A stretch of DNA of 12,030 nucleotides from Candidatus Woesearchaeota archaeon (lineage in GTDB: Archaea; Nanobdellota; Nanobdellia; SCGC-AAA011-G17; GW2011-AR18), in assembly GCA_018303515.1 (NCBI GenBank), contig JAGVXZ010000010.1, positions 1 to 12,030 of the forward strand, written 5' to 3'. A program made the translations under genes and the position numbers. Positions within the stretch are counted from its first letter, which is position 1. Every line of letters begins with the position of its first letter. Shown here piece after piece: positions 1 through 6,570 of the stretch. The notes beneath the pieces were generated by a model, which saw only the letters and a program-made list of their open reading frames with translations, was not told the DNA's origin and did not search any database.

Positions 1-1
1 T

Positions 2-763
2 AAAGCAATTTCTCTAAGACAAAAAACAAGAGAAGAATTTAAAGAAAGGAAAGAAAAATTTATAGAAAAAAGAGAAAAATTAGCTGAAGTTAGAGTTAAA
101 GCAAAAGACTGTAAAGGAGATTCTGAAAAATGTGAGATGTTAAGGGAAGAAATATTAGTAAGATCACAAGATCATTTACTTACTTCAATTGAACATTTAG
201 AAGGTATGTTTAAAAAACTAAAAATTAGAATTACAAATTCAGAATCTATTGAAAATAAAGAAGATATTCTTGCAAATATTGATGCAAAAATTGAAGTTGC
301 AAACAAACTTTATGCTGAAATTAATGCAATGGAAAATCCTTCCAAAGAAGAGTTAAAAGTAAAAGCAAAAGCAGTTAAGATATTATTTGTTGAGAGCAAA
401 CAAAATATAAAATTAAATTCTAATTTAGTAATCTCTCATAGAATAAAAGCTGCAATTCATAAATCTGAAAAATTATTAGAGAAACTAAACAAACTTTCTT
501 TGAAATTAGAAGGAGAATCAAAAACAGAATTTGATGCAAAAATTGAAGCCTTTAATTTAAAATTAGCCGAAGCAAAAACTGAACTGGACTTAGCTGCAAA
601 AGTAAACTCTGAAGGTGAATTCCAAAAAGCTAAAGAACATATAAAAGAAGCATATAAAAGATTGAGAGAAGCTCACGAAGAATTAAAACAAGCTGCAAGG
701 ATTGTTGTTAAATCTAAAGTTTCTTTAAACACTGAAAAAGAGGTGGAAAATGATAAAGAATAA
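2..763 (+). CDS. Partial Lys/Glu-rich helical (coiled-coil) protein, 5' end outside window
   Basis: The reading frame is open from the first bases of the window. The first in-frame ATG, at 137, lies inside continuous charged coding sequence, so the true start is probably upstream and at least 253 residues are present. The protein is dominated by Lys, Glu, Ala and Leu in long heptad-like stretches with no Pro-rich breaks, as expected of an extended alpha-helical or coiled-coil protein. Two Cys lie close together just before the ATG at 137 (around 110-133). No catalytic motif is recognisable, and any N-terminal signal peptide would lie outside the window. It overlaps the start of the following small lipoprotein-like gene by 14 nt, so the two are probably co-translated and may work together at the cell surface; that role is inference. 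Function unknown. Confidence 0.75.
   Translation, partial: KAISLRQKTREEFKERKEKFIEKREKLAEVRVKAKDCKGDSEKCEMLREEILVRSQDHLLTSIEHLEGMFKKLKIRITNSESIENKEDILANIDAKIEVANKLYAEINAMENPSKEELKVKAKAVKILFVESKQNIKLNSNLVISHRIKAAIHKSEKLLEKLNKLSLKLEGESKTEFDAKIEAFNLKLAEAKTELDLAAKVNSEGEFQKAKEHIKEAYKRLREAHEELKQAARIVVKSKVSLNTEKEVENDKE
740..746 (+). promoter_or_regulatory. Shine-Dalgarno-like site for the small lipoprotein gene
   Basis: GAGGTGG lies inside the end of the upstream coding region and ends 3 nt before the ATG at 750. It supports that start and shows that internal operon genes here can use ribosome binding sites. Confidence 0.55.
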
Positions 764-956
764 GATCTTTTTAGGTTTATTTATCTTATTAATAGTTTCT
801 ACAGCTTGTAGCCATATTACTAAGGAAGTTTCAGATACACAGGAACTAAATGAAGACCTTTCATTAAATTCAGAATTGGATGAGATTGATTCAATAATGA
901 AAGATCTTGATACTCAAGAATTCGAAGATCTAGAACAAGACTTCGATTCTTTTTAA
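750..956 (+). CDS. Small acidic putative lipoprotein
   Basis: This 68-residue protein has a short basic N-terminus (Lys3, Lys5), a hydrophobic core (residues 6-16) and a Ser-Thr-Ala-Cys box with Cys at position 20, which resembles a bacterial-type lipobox cleaved before Cys20. The remaining ~48 residues are strikingly acidic (many Asp/Glu, few basic residues) and probably flexible. If it is processed as a lipoprotein, an acidic tail would be tethered to the outer face of the membrane. A candidate signal peptidase II (LspA) is encoded in the same window at 8726-9097. The ATG overlaps the preceding coiled-coil gene and has a Shine-Dalgarno-like GAGGTGG just upstream. A Ser at -3 is less typical than Leu for a lipobox, so ordinary signal-anchor insertion is the alternative. 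Specific function unknown. Confidence 0.7.
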   Translation: MIKNKIFLGLFILLIVSTACSHITKEVSDTQELNEDLSLNSELDEIDSIMKDLDTQEFEDLEQDFDSF

Positions 957-964
957 TTTTTTTT
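957..964 (+). terminator. Oligo-T terminator after the lipoprotein gene
   Basis: Eight consecutive T residues follow the TAA stop directly, with another T-rich stretch just before it. U-runs without a strong hairpin are the usual intrinsic terminator in archaea. The site lies in the 27-bp gap between convergent genes. Confidence 0.5.
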
Positions 965-983
965 CAGATTTCAATAATTTAAA

Positions 984-1757
984 TTATTTTCCAAACCAAC
1001 CTTTTATAGTACCAAAGAATCCTCTTTTTTCAGAAAAACTTTCATTATAATCTATATTAAATAATTCTGCAGCTAGTTTTTTATATTGAATAGAAGCTAT
1101 ACTTTTAGGATGAGTGTGAACAACAGCATCTTTCTGTACTAATGCAAACTTTACTGATCTATCTTCAGGAATAACTCCAATTATTGGATGTTCTAAGATT
1201 AATTCAATATCCTTTAAAGCCATATCTGCATTAAGTACATTCGTCTTGTTTATAATTACACCTATGACTGGTTTTTTAATCTCTTCACATAATTTAATAG
1301 TCTTTAATGCATCTGTAACAGCTGGTATTTCAGGATTAGTAACAATTAAAACTTCATCTGCTGCTTTCAAAGCACTCAAAGCTTCTTTTCCTAATCCTGC
1401 TGCAGCATCAACAACAATTACATCACAAGACCCCACCAATTTTTTTATTGCTTTGTCTAATTTTGTTATATCTAACCTTTTCAAATCATTTAAAGCAATA
1501 GAAGCTGGCACAACCCTGGTTCCGGATTTATGTAAATAGACTGCTTCGGAAATATCTGAACGTCCTTTTAAAACGTCATGTAAAGTAACAGGAACAATTG
1601 GAACACCTAAATGTAAGCCTACATTTGGTGTTGTTAAATTAGCATCTATAATTGTAACTCTCTTTCCAAAATAATTTAGTGCAGCACCTAAATTAATAGA
1701 AGTAGTCGTCTTTCCTGTTCCACCCTTACCCCCTGCACAAACTATAACTCTAGTCAT
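984..1757 (-). CDS. minD: MinD/ParA-family ATPase with C-terminal membrane-targeting helix
   Basis: A 257-residue P-loop ATPase of the SIMIBI class. Residues 11-18 (KGGTGKTT) form the deviant Walker A motif with the signature first Lys. The Asp in TIIDANL (about 36-42) and the VIVVDAAAG stretch (switch II/Walker B, about 113-121) are in the expected places. The last 14 residues (KRGFFGTIKGWFGK) form a short basic-amphipathic helix like the membrane-targeting sequence of bacterial MinD. Family members dimerise on ATP, bind membrane and position division, chemotaxis or motility machinery; which of these applies here is unknown. It is the last gene of a compact operon, 5 nt after the preceding small helical gene, and no MinE or MinC partner is visible. 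The family is confident; the symbol is by similarity only, since archaeal MinD paralogues have diverse roles. Confidence 0.9.
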   Translation of the reverse strand: MTRVIVCAGGKGGTGKTTTSINLGAALNYFGKRVTIIDANLTTPNVGLHLGVPIVPVTLHDVLKGRSDISEAVYLHKSGTRVVPASIALNDLKRLDITKLDKAIKKLVGSCDVIVVDAAAGLGKEALSALKAADEVLIVTNPEIPAVTDALKTIKLCEEIKKPVIGVIINKTNVLNADMALKDIELILEHPIIGVIPEDRSVKFALVQKDAVVHTHPKSIASIQYKKLAAELFNIDYNESFSEKRGFFGTIKGWFGK

Positions 1758-1762
1758 TTTTT

Positions 1763-2224
1763 TTACACATTTTTGGATATCCAGTTTCTTATAAATTTAA
1801 CCCCTTCTTTTGTAATCTCCAAATATTCATAGAGAGTATCAATCTTAACCTCTACTAACCTGCCACTTAGAACCTTTAATGTAACTCCTTTTCTAAATTC
1901 TGAAATATTCTCACATGTTGAAGCATCTATCCTTTTAAGTAAATTGTAATGTCTCATATATTTTGTAAAATTCACATCCGAAACTAACTCTTTCACTTTT
2001 TCACTTTTTTCTTTTATGGAATTTGGGACTTTTTCTATTTGTCCGGAATTATATAATGCTTCAAGAATTTCAGTAAAACCTAATTCATATGCATCTATTA
2101 ACCTCTTTATTGCATTTTTCATGATTCCACACGTACGTGTAATTTTCAAAGAAACATAAATGAGGTGTTCTGCTCTTTTCAACTCTTCTTCAGGTGCATC
2201 AATATGGTCTTCAATTTCAATCAA
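1763..2224 (-). CDS. Unknown small helical protein (pair member 2), TTG start
   Basis: A 153-residue, mostly alpha-helical protein of unknown function. Its first half (EHLIYVSLKITRT followed by an amphipathic helix ending LGFTEILEAL) resembles the same part of the gene immediately upstream (DHLIYMTYPLVKD followed by LFEVVKSCMGALLE), so the two look like divergent tandem paralogues. The helical pattern recalls HEPN-like bundles, but I see no RX4-6H ribonuclease motif, so nuclease activity is not supported. The C-terminal third is predicted beta/alpha (VEVKIDTLYEYLEIT). The start is a TTG overlapping the end of the upstream gene by 8 nt, with a GAGGT purine-rich sequence about 12 nt upstream; the next Met is residue 35, which would remove the conserved segment. 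The position between NAC and MinD suggests a role linked to one of them (inference). Confidence 0.75.
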   Translation of the reverse strand: MIEIEDHIDAPEEELKRAEHLIYVSLKITRTCGIMKNAIKRLIDAYELGFTEILEALYNSGQIEKVPNSIKEKSEKVKELVSDVNFTKYMRHYNLLKRIDASTCENISEFRKGVTLKVLSGRLVEVKIDTLYEYLEITKEGVKFIRNWISKNV

Positions 2225-2684
2225 TTTGTTTCACTACCTCTAAAAACTTTCTTATTTTTGTTGCATAATCTTTAAGCAAATTAATATCCAGTGTTTTAAG
2301 ATTTGTATACCCTTCATTACAAATTACTAATTCCTCTTCTCCCATAAACCCATTTGAGTTCTCATTTTGTTCTTCTACTACTTTATTCAACTCTGAAATC
2401 AACTTCAACATATCATCCTTTATTCCATATTTCTCTGCACATTTTTCTCTAAACAGGAAAAATCTTGAATTAAAATTAATTGGTAAGGTCATTATATTTC
2501 TCTCTAACCTCTCCTTTTCAAGGAGTGCCCCCATGCAACTTTTAACCACTTCAAACAATCCCATTGTTATTGCTATAAGCAACTTTTTATCCTTTACAAG
2601 CGGATAAGTCATGTAAATCAAATGATCAATAGTTTGAAATTCTTTCTTTGCTTTCTCCACATATTGTTTATGCTTATTCATCAT
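2217..2684 (-). CDS. Unknown small helical protein (pair member 1)
   Basis: A 155-residue, mainly helical protein not assignable to a named family. Residues ~17-55 (TIDHLIYMTYPLVKD, then a long amphipathic helix with LFEVVKSCMGALLE) match the corresponding region of the next gene in the operon. An Asn/Glu-rich linker (around EEQNENSNGFMGEEE) separates this bundle from a C-terminal helix (LLKDYATKIRKFLEVV). Two adjacent Met codons are possible starts; the first, at 2684, overlaps the NAC stop region by 11 nt, implying translational coupling with NAC. No membrane segment or catalytic motif is evident. It may form a heterodimer with its paralogue, given the overlapping genes and shared fold; this is inference. 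Confidence 0.75.
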   Translation of the reverse strand: MMNKHKQYVEKAKKEFQTIDHLIYMTYPLVKDKKLLIAITMGLFEVVKSCMGALLEKERLERNIMTLPINFNSRFFLFREKCAEKYGIKDDMLKLISELNKVVEEQNENSNGFMGEEELVICNEGYTNLKTLDINLLKDYATKIRKFLEVVKQID

Positions 2685-3000
2685 TTAATTGTAATATTGC
2701 TGCAGCTAAATCTCCCTTATTCTCTTCTAAACTTTTTTTAGCAATCGCCTTAGAAACTTTGGATTGTTCAGCTACAGTTTTTATATCATCATCTGAAATT
2801 AAATTCTCTTCCTCAACATCACCCACAATTTGAAAACTTTCCTGCCCCATCATATTAAGTTTTGATACTTTTGGATCCCTAATAATTAAATTCTTATCTT
2901 TGGTTTTAATAATAACTTCAGAAGCTTCTATTTCATCTTGTTTCATCCCCATTTTTTTCATGGCAGCTTGCAACTGTCTTGGATTCATATTTGGGAACAT
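2674..3000 (-). CDS. nac: Archaeal nascent polypeptide-associated complex protein (NAC)
   Basis: A 108-residue protein with the archaeal NAC layout. The Met-rich start (MFPNMNPRQLQAAMKKMG) leads into the NAC domain (about 24-65, a small beta-barrel dimerisation region with VIIKTKDKNLII and FQIVGDVEE). A C-terminal UBA domain follows (about 69-106, DIKTVAEQSKVSKAIAKKSLEENKGDLAAAILQL). In archaea NAC forms a homodimer that binds the ribosome and shields nascent chains; the length is typical. It leads a four-gene operon with two small helical genes and MinD, and follows the Sec61beta gene on the same strand, which fits nascent-chain handling near the translocon. A TATA box centred 26 nt upstream of the ATG indicates a leaderless message. 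Confidence 0.96.
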   Translation of the reverse strand: MFPNMNPRQLQAAMKKMGMKQDEIEASEVIIKTKDKNLIIRDPKVSKLNMMGQESFQIVGDVEEENLISDDDIKTVAEQSKVSKAIAKKSLEENKGDLAAAILQLNDE

Positions 3001-3020
3001 ATAATTTGGAAGTACATTTA

Positions 3021-3030
3021 AATATAAAAA
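3021..3030 (-). promoter_or_regulatory. TATA box of the NAC operon
   Basis: TTTTTATATT on the minus strand is centred about 25 nt upstream of the NAC ATG, placing transcription start at or next to the start codon (leaderless). Confidence 0.6.
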
Positions 3031-3059
3031 CCTTTTCTTAGTTGTCTTTTTCTACAACT

Positions 3060-3215
3060 CTATAACTTATACAAGAAAATCTCAACTAGTATTACAATTA
3101 CTATTGCAGCCACAATAATATATGGATGAATTTCAATTTTACTTTTATAATCTTCAAAATATCTTACTAATCCACCGCCCGAAGAAGGCAGTTGTATTTT
3201 ATTATCTTTTGCCAT
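3060..3215 (-). CDS. secG: Preprotein translocase subunit Sec61beta (SecG-like)
   Basis: A 51-residue ORF reading MAKDNKIQLPSSGGGLVRYFEDYKS... and ending ...EIFLYKL. It has the Sec61beta hallmarks: a basic start, a Pro-Ser-Ser-Gly-Gly-Gly segment (10-15), Leu-Val-Arg-Tyr-Phe (16-20), an Ile-x-Ile-His-Pro motif (27-31), and one C-terminal transmembrane helix (about 32-48) with almost nothing after it. Archaeal Sec61beta is the tail-anchored small subunit of the SecYEbeta channel, and this length is normal. It lies 59 nt upstream of NAC on the same strand, linking the translocon with a nascent-chain chaperone. It is easily missed because of its size. A TATA-like AT stretch overlapping the stop of the upstream gene sits 26 nt before the ATG. 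Confidence 0.93.
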   Translation of the reverse strand: MAKDNKIQLPSSGGGLVRYFEDYKSKIEIHPYIIVAAIVIVILVEIFLYKL

Positions 3216-3236
3216 TAATACTTTGAATATATTAAT

Positions 3237-3244
3237 AATTTAAA
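3237..3244 (-). promoter_or_regulatory. TATA-like box of the Sec61beta gene
   Basis: ATTTAAAT on the minus strand is centred about 26 nt before the Sec61beta ATG and overlaps the stop codon of the upstream 134-residue gene, so that stop codon doubles as promoter sequence. Confidence 0.45.
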
Positions 3245-3644
3245 TGCCTTTCGCCTTGTATAAAGTTTCTTTAATAGTCCTAAAATTATCTAATTGCCTC
3301 ATATAAGAACCTGCTTCTTTAGTTCTCCTTAAAGAGAATAACTGCCCTTCTATTCTAGCTAAGGACTTTGATAACCATTCAAATAAAATTTCTTCATCAT
3401 TAGCAATTTGAACAATGGAAAGACCAGACAAAACACTCTCATCATCAAAATCTGGTTCAGGTTTATGAGATTCTTTAATATAGTTAATTAATTTCTTAGT
3501 TAAACCTTCAAAATCATGTGTTAGAATAATCTTACATTTCATTACAGGTTTATCTTTAATTTCAATTTCTAATGTCATTTCTTTATTTTTTGGATCAAAA
3601 GAGGTAACTCTTATTTCATTAATAAAGATAGAACTTACTTTCAT
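3240..3644 (-). CDS. Unknown conserved-looking 134-residue protein
   Basis: The N-terminal half (1-45) alternates hydrophobic and charged residues as in a beta-sheet (SSIFINEIRVTSF, EMTLEIEIKDKPVMKCKIIL). The C-terminal half is helical and charged (IANDEEILFEWLSKSLARIEGQLFSLRRTKEAG, QLDNFRTIKETLYKAK). There is no signal peptide, membrane helix or recognisable catalytic motif, so it is probably cytoplasmic. It is transcribed alone or with the downstream Sec61beta gene, which starts 24 nt beyond its stop. An AATTTAAAC element is centred 26 nt upstream of the ATG, supporting a leaderless start. The coding frame is clean and the composition matches its neighbours. Function unknown. Confidence 0.7.
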   Translation of the reverse strand: MKVSSIFINEIRVTSFDPKNKEMTLEIEIKDKPVMKCKIILTHDFEGLTKKLINYIKESHKPEPDFDDESVLSGLSIVQIANDEEILFEWLSKSLARIEGQLFSLRRTKEAGSYMRQLDNFRTIKETLYKAKGI

Positions 3645-3665
3645 ATAAATTCTAGAATAGAATTA

Positions 3666-3674
3666 GTTTAAATT
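3666..3674 (-). promoter_or_regulatory. TATA-like box of the 134-residue gene
   Basis: AATTTAAAC on the minus strand is centred 26 nt before the ATG at 3644, the same spacing as at the other leaderless genes in the window. Confidence 0.45.
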
Positions 3675-3685
3675 AATTATTGTCT

Positions 3686-5368
3686 TTATGAATGTAATCC
3701 TGTTTCGTCAAATGAAGGCCTCAAAATTCCTTTCAATGGCGCATTTCTATAGACATCCTCAAAATTTTGTCCTTTGGGATATTCTTTCAATCCTAAAATC
3801 CATGGATGAACTTTACAAGTTTCTTCAGCTAAATTTAAAGCATCTCGTCTATAAGAAAAATGCCCTTGCGGTGCAGACCTGGTTGCAACCAAATATTGTA
3901 ATTGATCTAATCCAGCTCTCATAATTAAACTGTGCATTGCTCCCATAGGAATTAAATATTGAGCTTGATGTGGAAAATCGTTTCTTATCTTAACTTCTGC
4001 ATCATGTGTTGTTTCCATAATATTCTGATATACTCTAACTACTTCCTCTCCCATTTTTAAAATCTCTTCTGGTAAATAGTATCCATTATCTAATGTATAC
4101 AAACCTTCATTTCTATCCCATTTTTGGTGCCTCCTTAAATCTCTAACGGCACCAATATCTGTCTTAAATTGTACAGTAATTCCTAAAGAATCAAAAGCTT
4201 CTTCAACATCAACCCACTCATCAAACCTTCCTCTTCTTTTAGTTACATTATCTAAAATTAAAATTTTATCATCAAAATCCAGTTTTGTTTTCACATAATT
4301 AATTATCTCTCCAAAACTTGCAGATCTATTGTTTCTCATCAAGAGCATTGCTATTGTTTTATCTAATGCATCTTTATCATACGAGATAATATCAACTCCC
4401 TTTTCCATTATTCTAGAATCTAAATCCATTTCCATAGCTCCTTCTAAACCATTATATTGTTCTGTATAGTAAGGATTAATTCCAGTGTATTTTAAAAGTG
4501 AGGGTGCAATTTGTCCACCAGAATATTCAATAAGCTCTGCAGCTTTAACTATTTCATCTAATGGGTGCCCTTTCCATGCAGCAATATCAAATTCAGTTGA
4601 ACGCGCATCCAAAATCCATGCAATATTGGTTCTTACAGCTTGTGGTAATAACAATCTGGCAATATCAAATGCTTTAGCTTTTAATTCTCTTCTATAAGCA
4701 ATTTTTTGTTCTCTTTCATCAGATAAAACCACATTACTTTGTGATTGTTTAGCCCTTAGCCATCTATAAAAAGTTAATTCTTTTCCATAATGATCTGCAG
4801 CCAGTTCTGTAAATTGATCATATGCTTGTCCCATTTTTTTCAAAGTTTTAAGATATAATTCTTTATGCTTACTTTTCATTATTTTTGGATCAAGATATAA
4901 ATTCTCAACATCAAATTTAACAAACCTTGTTGACTGTTCAATAAAAAATGCTAATTGATCAAACGCTAATTGTCTTGCAAATAATTGACTAACATTATTT
5001 CCAACAAATGGTATCCAAACAGTATTAGCAATACTCTTATGACTATATTTCCCATACCATTTTTTAAAGAAATCTTGTGATTTACTAAGTCCGCTTGCCA
5101 AAGCTTCCGCAGGACTTTCAAATTCTCCTTCTGCTAATTTTTTTAGATTTCCTTGACCTATAGAATTATCATCAACAGTATGATCTTTTATTCTTCCTAG
5201 AATTGCATCTAAAATATGTTCTCTAAGATCTTTAGGATTTCTACTAAAAAATGAACCAAAAGCACCAAAAACTTCCGGTGGAAGATCAGATCTACAAGCG
5301 TATATTGGATCATCAGCACTTGTAACAAATCTTTCTAACGCTTTTTTTTCAATCTCAGAAAAACCCAT
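3686..5368 (-). CDS. ThyX-like (FAD-dependent thymidylate synthase family) double-domain protein
   Basis: A 560-residue protein with two ThyX-like halves. The first has YGKYSHKSI (105-113), then WIPFVGNNVSQLFARQ and EQSTRF (144-149), matching the ThyX YGHxS and ExSxRY signatures, and LPQAVRTNIAWILDARS (241-257). The second has DLRRHQKWDRNEG (410-422), reminiscent of the ThyX RHR motif, and IPMGAMHSLIMRAGLDQLQYLVATR (about 467-491). Classical ThyX is ~220-250 residues and works as a homotetramer, so this is a fused pseudo-dimer. The strict RHRxxSxNExSxR motif is not intact in either half, so dUMP methylation is not assured. The ATG at 5368 is preferred over the TTG at 5389 because it lies 26 nt from a strong TATA box, and the seven extra residues would be translated promoter. 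RNase P RNA lies immediately upstream. Confidence 0.82.
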   Translation of the reverse strand: MGFSEIEKKALERFVTSADDPIYACRSDLPPEVFGAFGSFFSRNPKDLREHILDAILGRIKDHTVDDNSIGQGNLKKLAEGEFESPAEALASGLSKSQDFFKKWYGKYSHKSIANTVWIPFVGNNVSQLFARQLAFDQLAFFIEQSTRFVKFDVENLYLDPKIMKSKHKELYLKTLKKMGQAYDQFTELAADHYGKELTFYRWLRAKQSQSNVVLSDEREQKIAYRRELKAKAFDIARLLLPQAVRTNIAWILDARSTEFDIAAWKGHPLDEIVKAAELIEYSGGQIAPSLLKYTGINPYYTEQYNGLEGAMEMDLDSRIMEKGVDIISYDKDALDKTIAMLLMRNNRSASFGEIINYVKTKLDFDDKILILDNVTKRRGRFDEWVDVEEAFDSLGITVQFKTDIGAVRDLRRHQKWDRNEGLYTLDNGYYLPEEILKMGEEVVRVYQNIMETTHDAEVKIRNDFPHQAQYLIPMGAMHSLIMRAGLDQLQYLVATRSAPQGHFSYRRDALNLAEETCKVHPWILGLKEYPKGQNFEDVYRNAPLKGILRPSFDETGLHS

Positions 5369-5390
5369 AAAAAAAATTATAAAAAACAAA

Positions 5391-5400
5391 TATATAAATA
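5391..5400 (-). promoter_or_regulatory. TATA box of the ThyX-like gene
   Basis: TATTTATATA on the minus strand is centred about 27 nt before the ATG at 5368. It lies just beyond the 3' end of the RNase P RNA, so the ThyX-like gene probably has its own leaderless promoter. Confidence 0.6.
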
Positions 5401-5427
5401 AATCTAAACTTAAAAATATAAAAGGTA

Positions 5428-5746
5428 GGAAATAAGCTGCCTTCTGTTAGAGTCAAAATAAAATCATTAATGATCTTATCGATACTCTATCCTGACATTC
5501 TACTTAGCGTCTTTGACTTGCACCAGTCAGGTCGCCCGTTTCATCGTTTCCTTTGGAGACGTCAACAGGTTAACTCATGTGTCTCACGATCACACTTCGC
5601 CATATCATTCCATAATCCAAAGGTCGTGTCGTTTCTGTTGCGTTGCCGTGAATCTCTTCACCTCCTCACTACAAGGAGTGACACTTCCGGGATAAATCTT
5701 TAAAAGATCTTCTCCTTCGGGAATCTTTTTAAATCTTACTTTTTCC
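5428..5746 (-). ncRNA. rnpB: RNase P RNA (archaeal type)
   Basis: This RNA is the catalytic subunit of RNase P, which matures tRNA 5' ends. The conserved regions appear in the right order on the minus strand: a CR I-like GGAAGTGTC (5680-5688), CR II/III GCAACAGAAACGACAC (5626-5641), CR IV GATGAAACGGGCGACC followed by a GGTGCAAG element (about 5517-5545), and CR V TAACAGAAGGCAGCTTAT (5432-5449). The ~300-nt length is normal. GC content is visibly higher than in the surroundings, and ORFs across it do not look like protein. The ends are inferred: GGAAA..TAAG at 5746-5735 can pair with CTTATTTCC at 5436-5428 as a P1-like stem, which would overlap the last codons of the diadenylate cyclase gene. 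No clear TATA box sits at the expected place, so it may be processed from that gene's transcript. Confidence 0.93.
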
Positions 5747-6338
5747 AATTTTTCTTTACAACTTCAGCTGCTGCTTTAATTACCAAATAAGTTCCAGAAA
5801 CTATTACAACAGGAATTACCCCCATTATTGCAGCAGAAGCTCCAGCAGTAGCTAATAGTGCAGTATCATTATCAGTCAAGAAAGACACAACTTTGTTTAT
5901 TTCCTTTTTTGGTGCTTTTGCAGTATCAACTTCTAAGATTATTTCACCATTCTTGAAGACCTTTGTCCATCTTGTTTCTTCACTTACTAAGATAGCAGTA
6001 GAATCTTGTATGTTTCCAGTAATTCCGGTTGCAGCTGCATGTTTTGTTCCATAACCAGGTAAGACCTTGGATTGTTTTATTCTTGCTCCAAAAGCAACTA
6101 AACTTCCATCTTCTCCGATAAGAAAAGCCCCATCAAGCTCAGCTAACTTTAAGATTAACTCTTGACACCCCTTTTCAAATATTCTTTGATCTCTAATTAT
6201 CTGTGGATAAAGTATCTCATAAGTCCCTTCAAATTTTTTAGAATCAGCAATTACAAATAAAGCCCCCATATTTTTTTCAGCTAGTTTTTTTCCAGTCTCT
6301 AACAGAAAGTCGTATACATTCTCCTCTTTTTTTGCCAT
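5736..6338 (-). CDS. dacZ: Membrane-anchored diadenylate cyclase (DacZ/DisA_N family)
   Basis: A 200-residue protein with a DAC (DisA_N) domain over about 1-150, which condenses two ATP into the second messenger c-di-AMP. Visible motifs are DGA (69-71) within ELDGAFLIGEDGSLVAFGARI, GTKHAAATGI (97-106) in the place of GTRHRAA, and SEE (119-121). The canonical Arg-His-Arg is thus Lys99-His100-Ala101, a deviation worth testing for activity. Unlike bacterial DisA there is no DNA-binding part. Instead residues about 158-188 form one or two hydrophobic segments, so the enzyme is probably a C-terminally anchored membrane protein with a cytosolic catalytic domain. The stop codon abuts RNase P RNA on the same strand. 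The ATG has a TATA-like element about 27 nt upstream. In other archaea c-di-AMP is tied to osmotic and potassium control. Confidence 0.9.
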   Translation of the reverse strand: MAKKEENVYDFLLETGKKLAEKNMGALFVIADSKKFEGTYEILYPQIIRDQRIFEKGCQELILKLAELDGAFLIGEDGSLVAFGARIKQSKVLPGYGTKHAAATGITGNIQDSTAILVSEETRWTKVFKNGEIILEVDTAKAPKKEINKVVSFLTDNDTALLATAGASAAIMGVIPVVIVSGTYLVIKAAAEVVKKNWKK

Positions 6339-6360
6339 AAAACCTTGGGAATGAATCCTA

Positions 6361-6370
6361 ATATTTAAAG
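6361..6370 (-). promoter_or_regulatory. TATA box of the diadenylate cyclase gene
   Basis: CTTTAAATAT on the minus strand is centred about 27 nt before the ATG at 6338. It would serve the cyclase and possibly the RNase P RNA behind it. Confidence 0.5.
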
Positions 6371-6539
6371 ATTTATTTGAATTTCAAATCAGATTCTCTT
6401 TAAGTAATAAAATGTTTATAGAAACATAATTTTCGTAACAGATTAGTTTCAATTTTAATCTTTTACTTCAAGTATAAATCTAAAACTCTTCTCAAAATTC
6501 AAAGATATAGTCTTATTTTAGACCTAACTTACAAAAAAC

Positions 6540-6547
6540 TTTATAAA
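6540..6547 (+). promoter_or_regulatory. TATA box of surface-protein copy 1
   Basis: TTTATAAA is centred 27 nt before the ATG at 6571, implying leaderless transcription. The whole upstream region is conserved in copy 2. Confidence 0.7.
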
Positions 6548-6570
6548 CCTAATAAAAAATAAACTCAATA

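Noticed and set aside
1763..2684. HEPN toxin/antitoxin pair
   Set aside because: No RX4-6H motif and no nucleotidyltransferase partner; the genes are coupled to NAC and MinD instead.
5470..5703. Plus-strand open reading frames of 60-77 codons
   Set aside because: They lie wholly within the antisense of RNase P RNA, overlap each other in different frames and have no promoter at the leaderless spacing.
5703..5730. AAAAGA...TCTTTT hairpin with a TTCG loop as a terminator of the diadenylate cyclase gene
   Set aside because: On the minus strand it is not followed by a U-run and falls within the 5' part of RNase P RNA, where a P3-like hairpin is expected.
6339..6436. Possible small gene between the diadenylate cyclase gene and copy 1
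   Set aside because: Only short frames with no start at a promoter spacing; the stretch appears to hold the cyclase promoter and AT-rich spacer.
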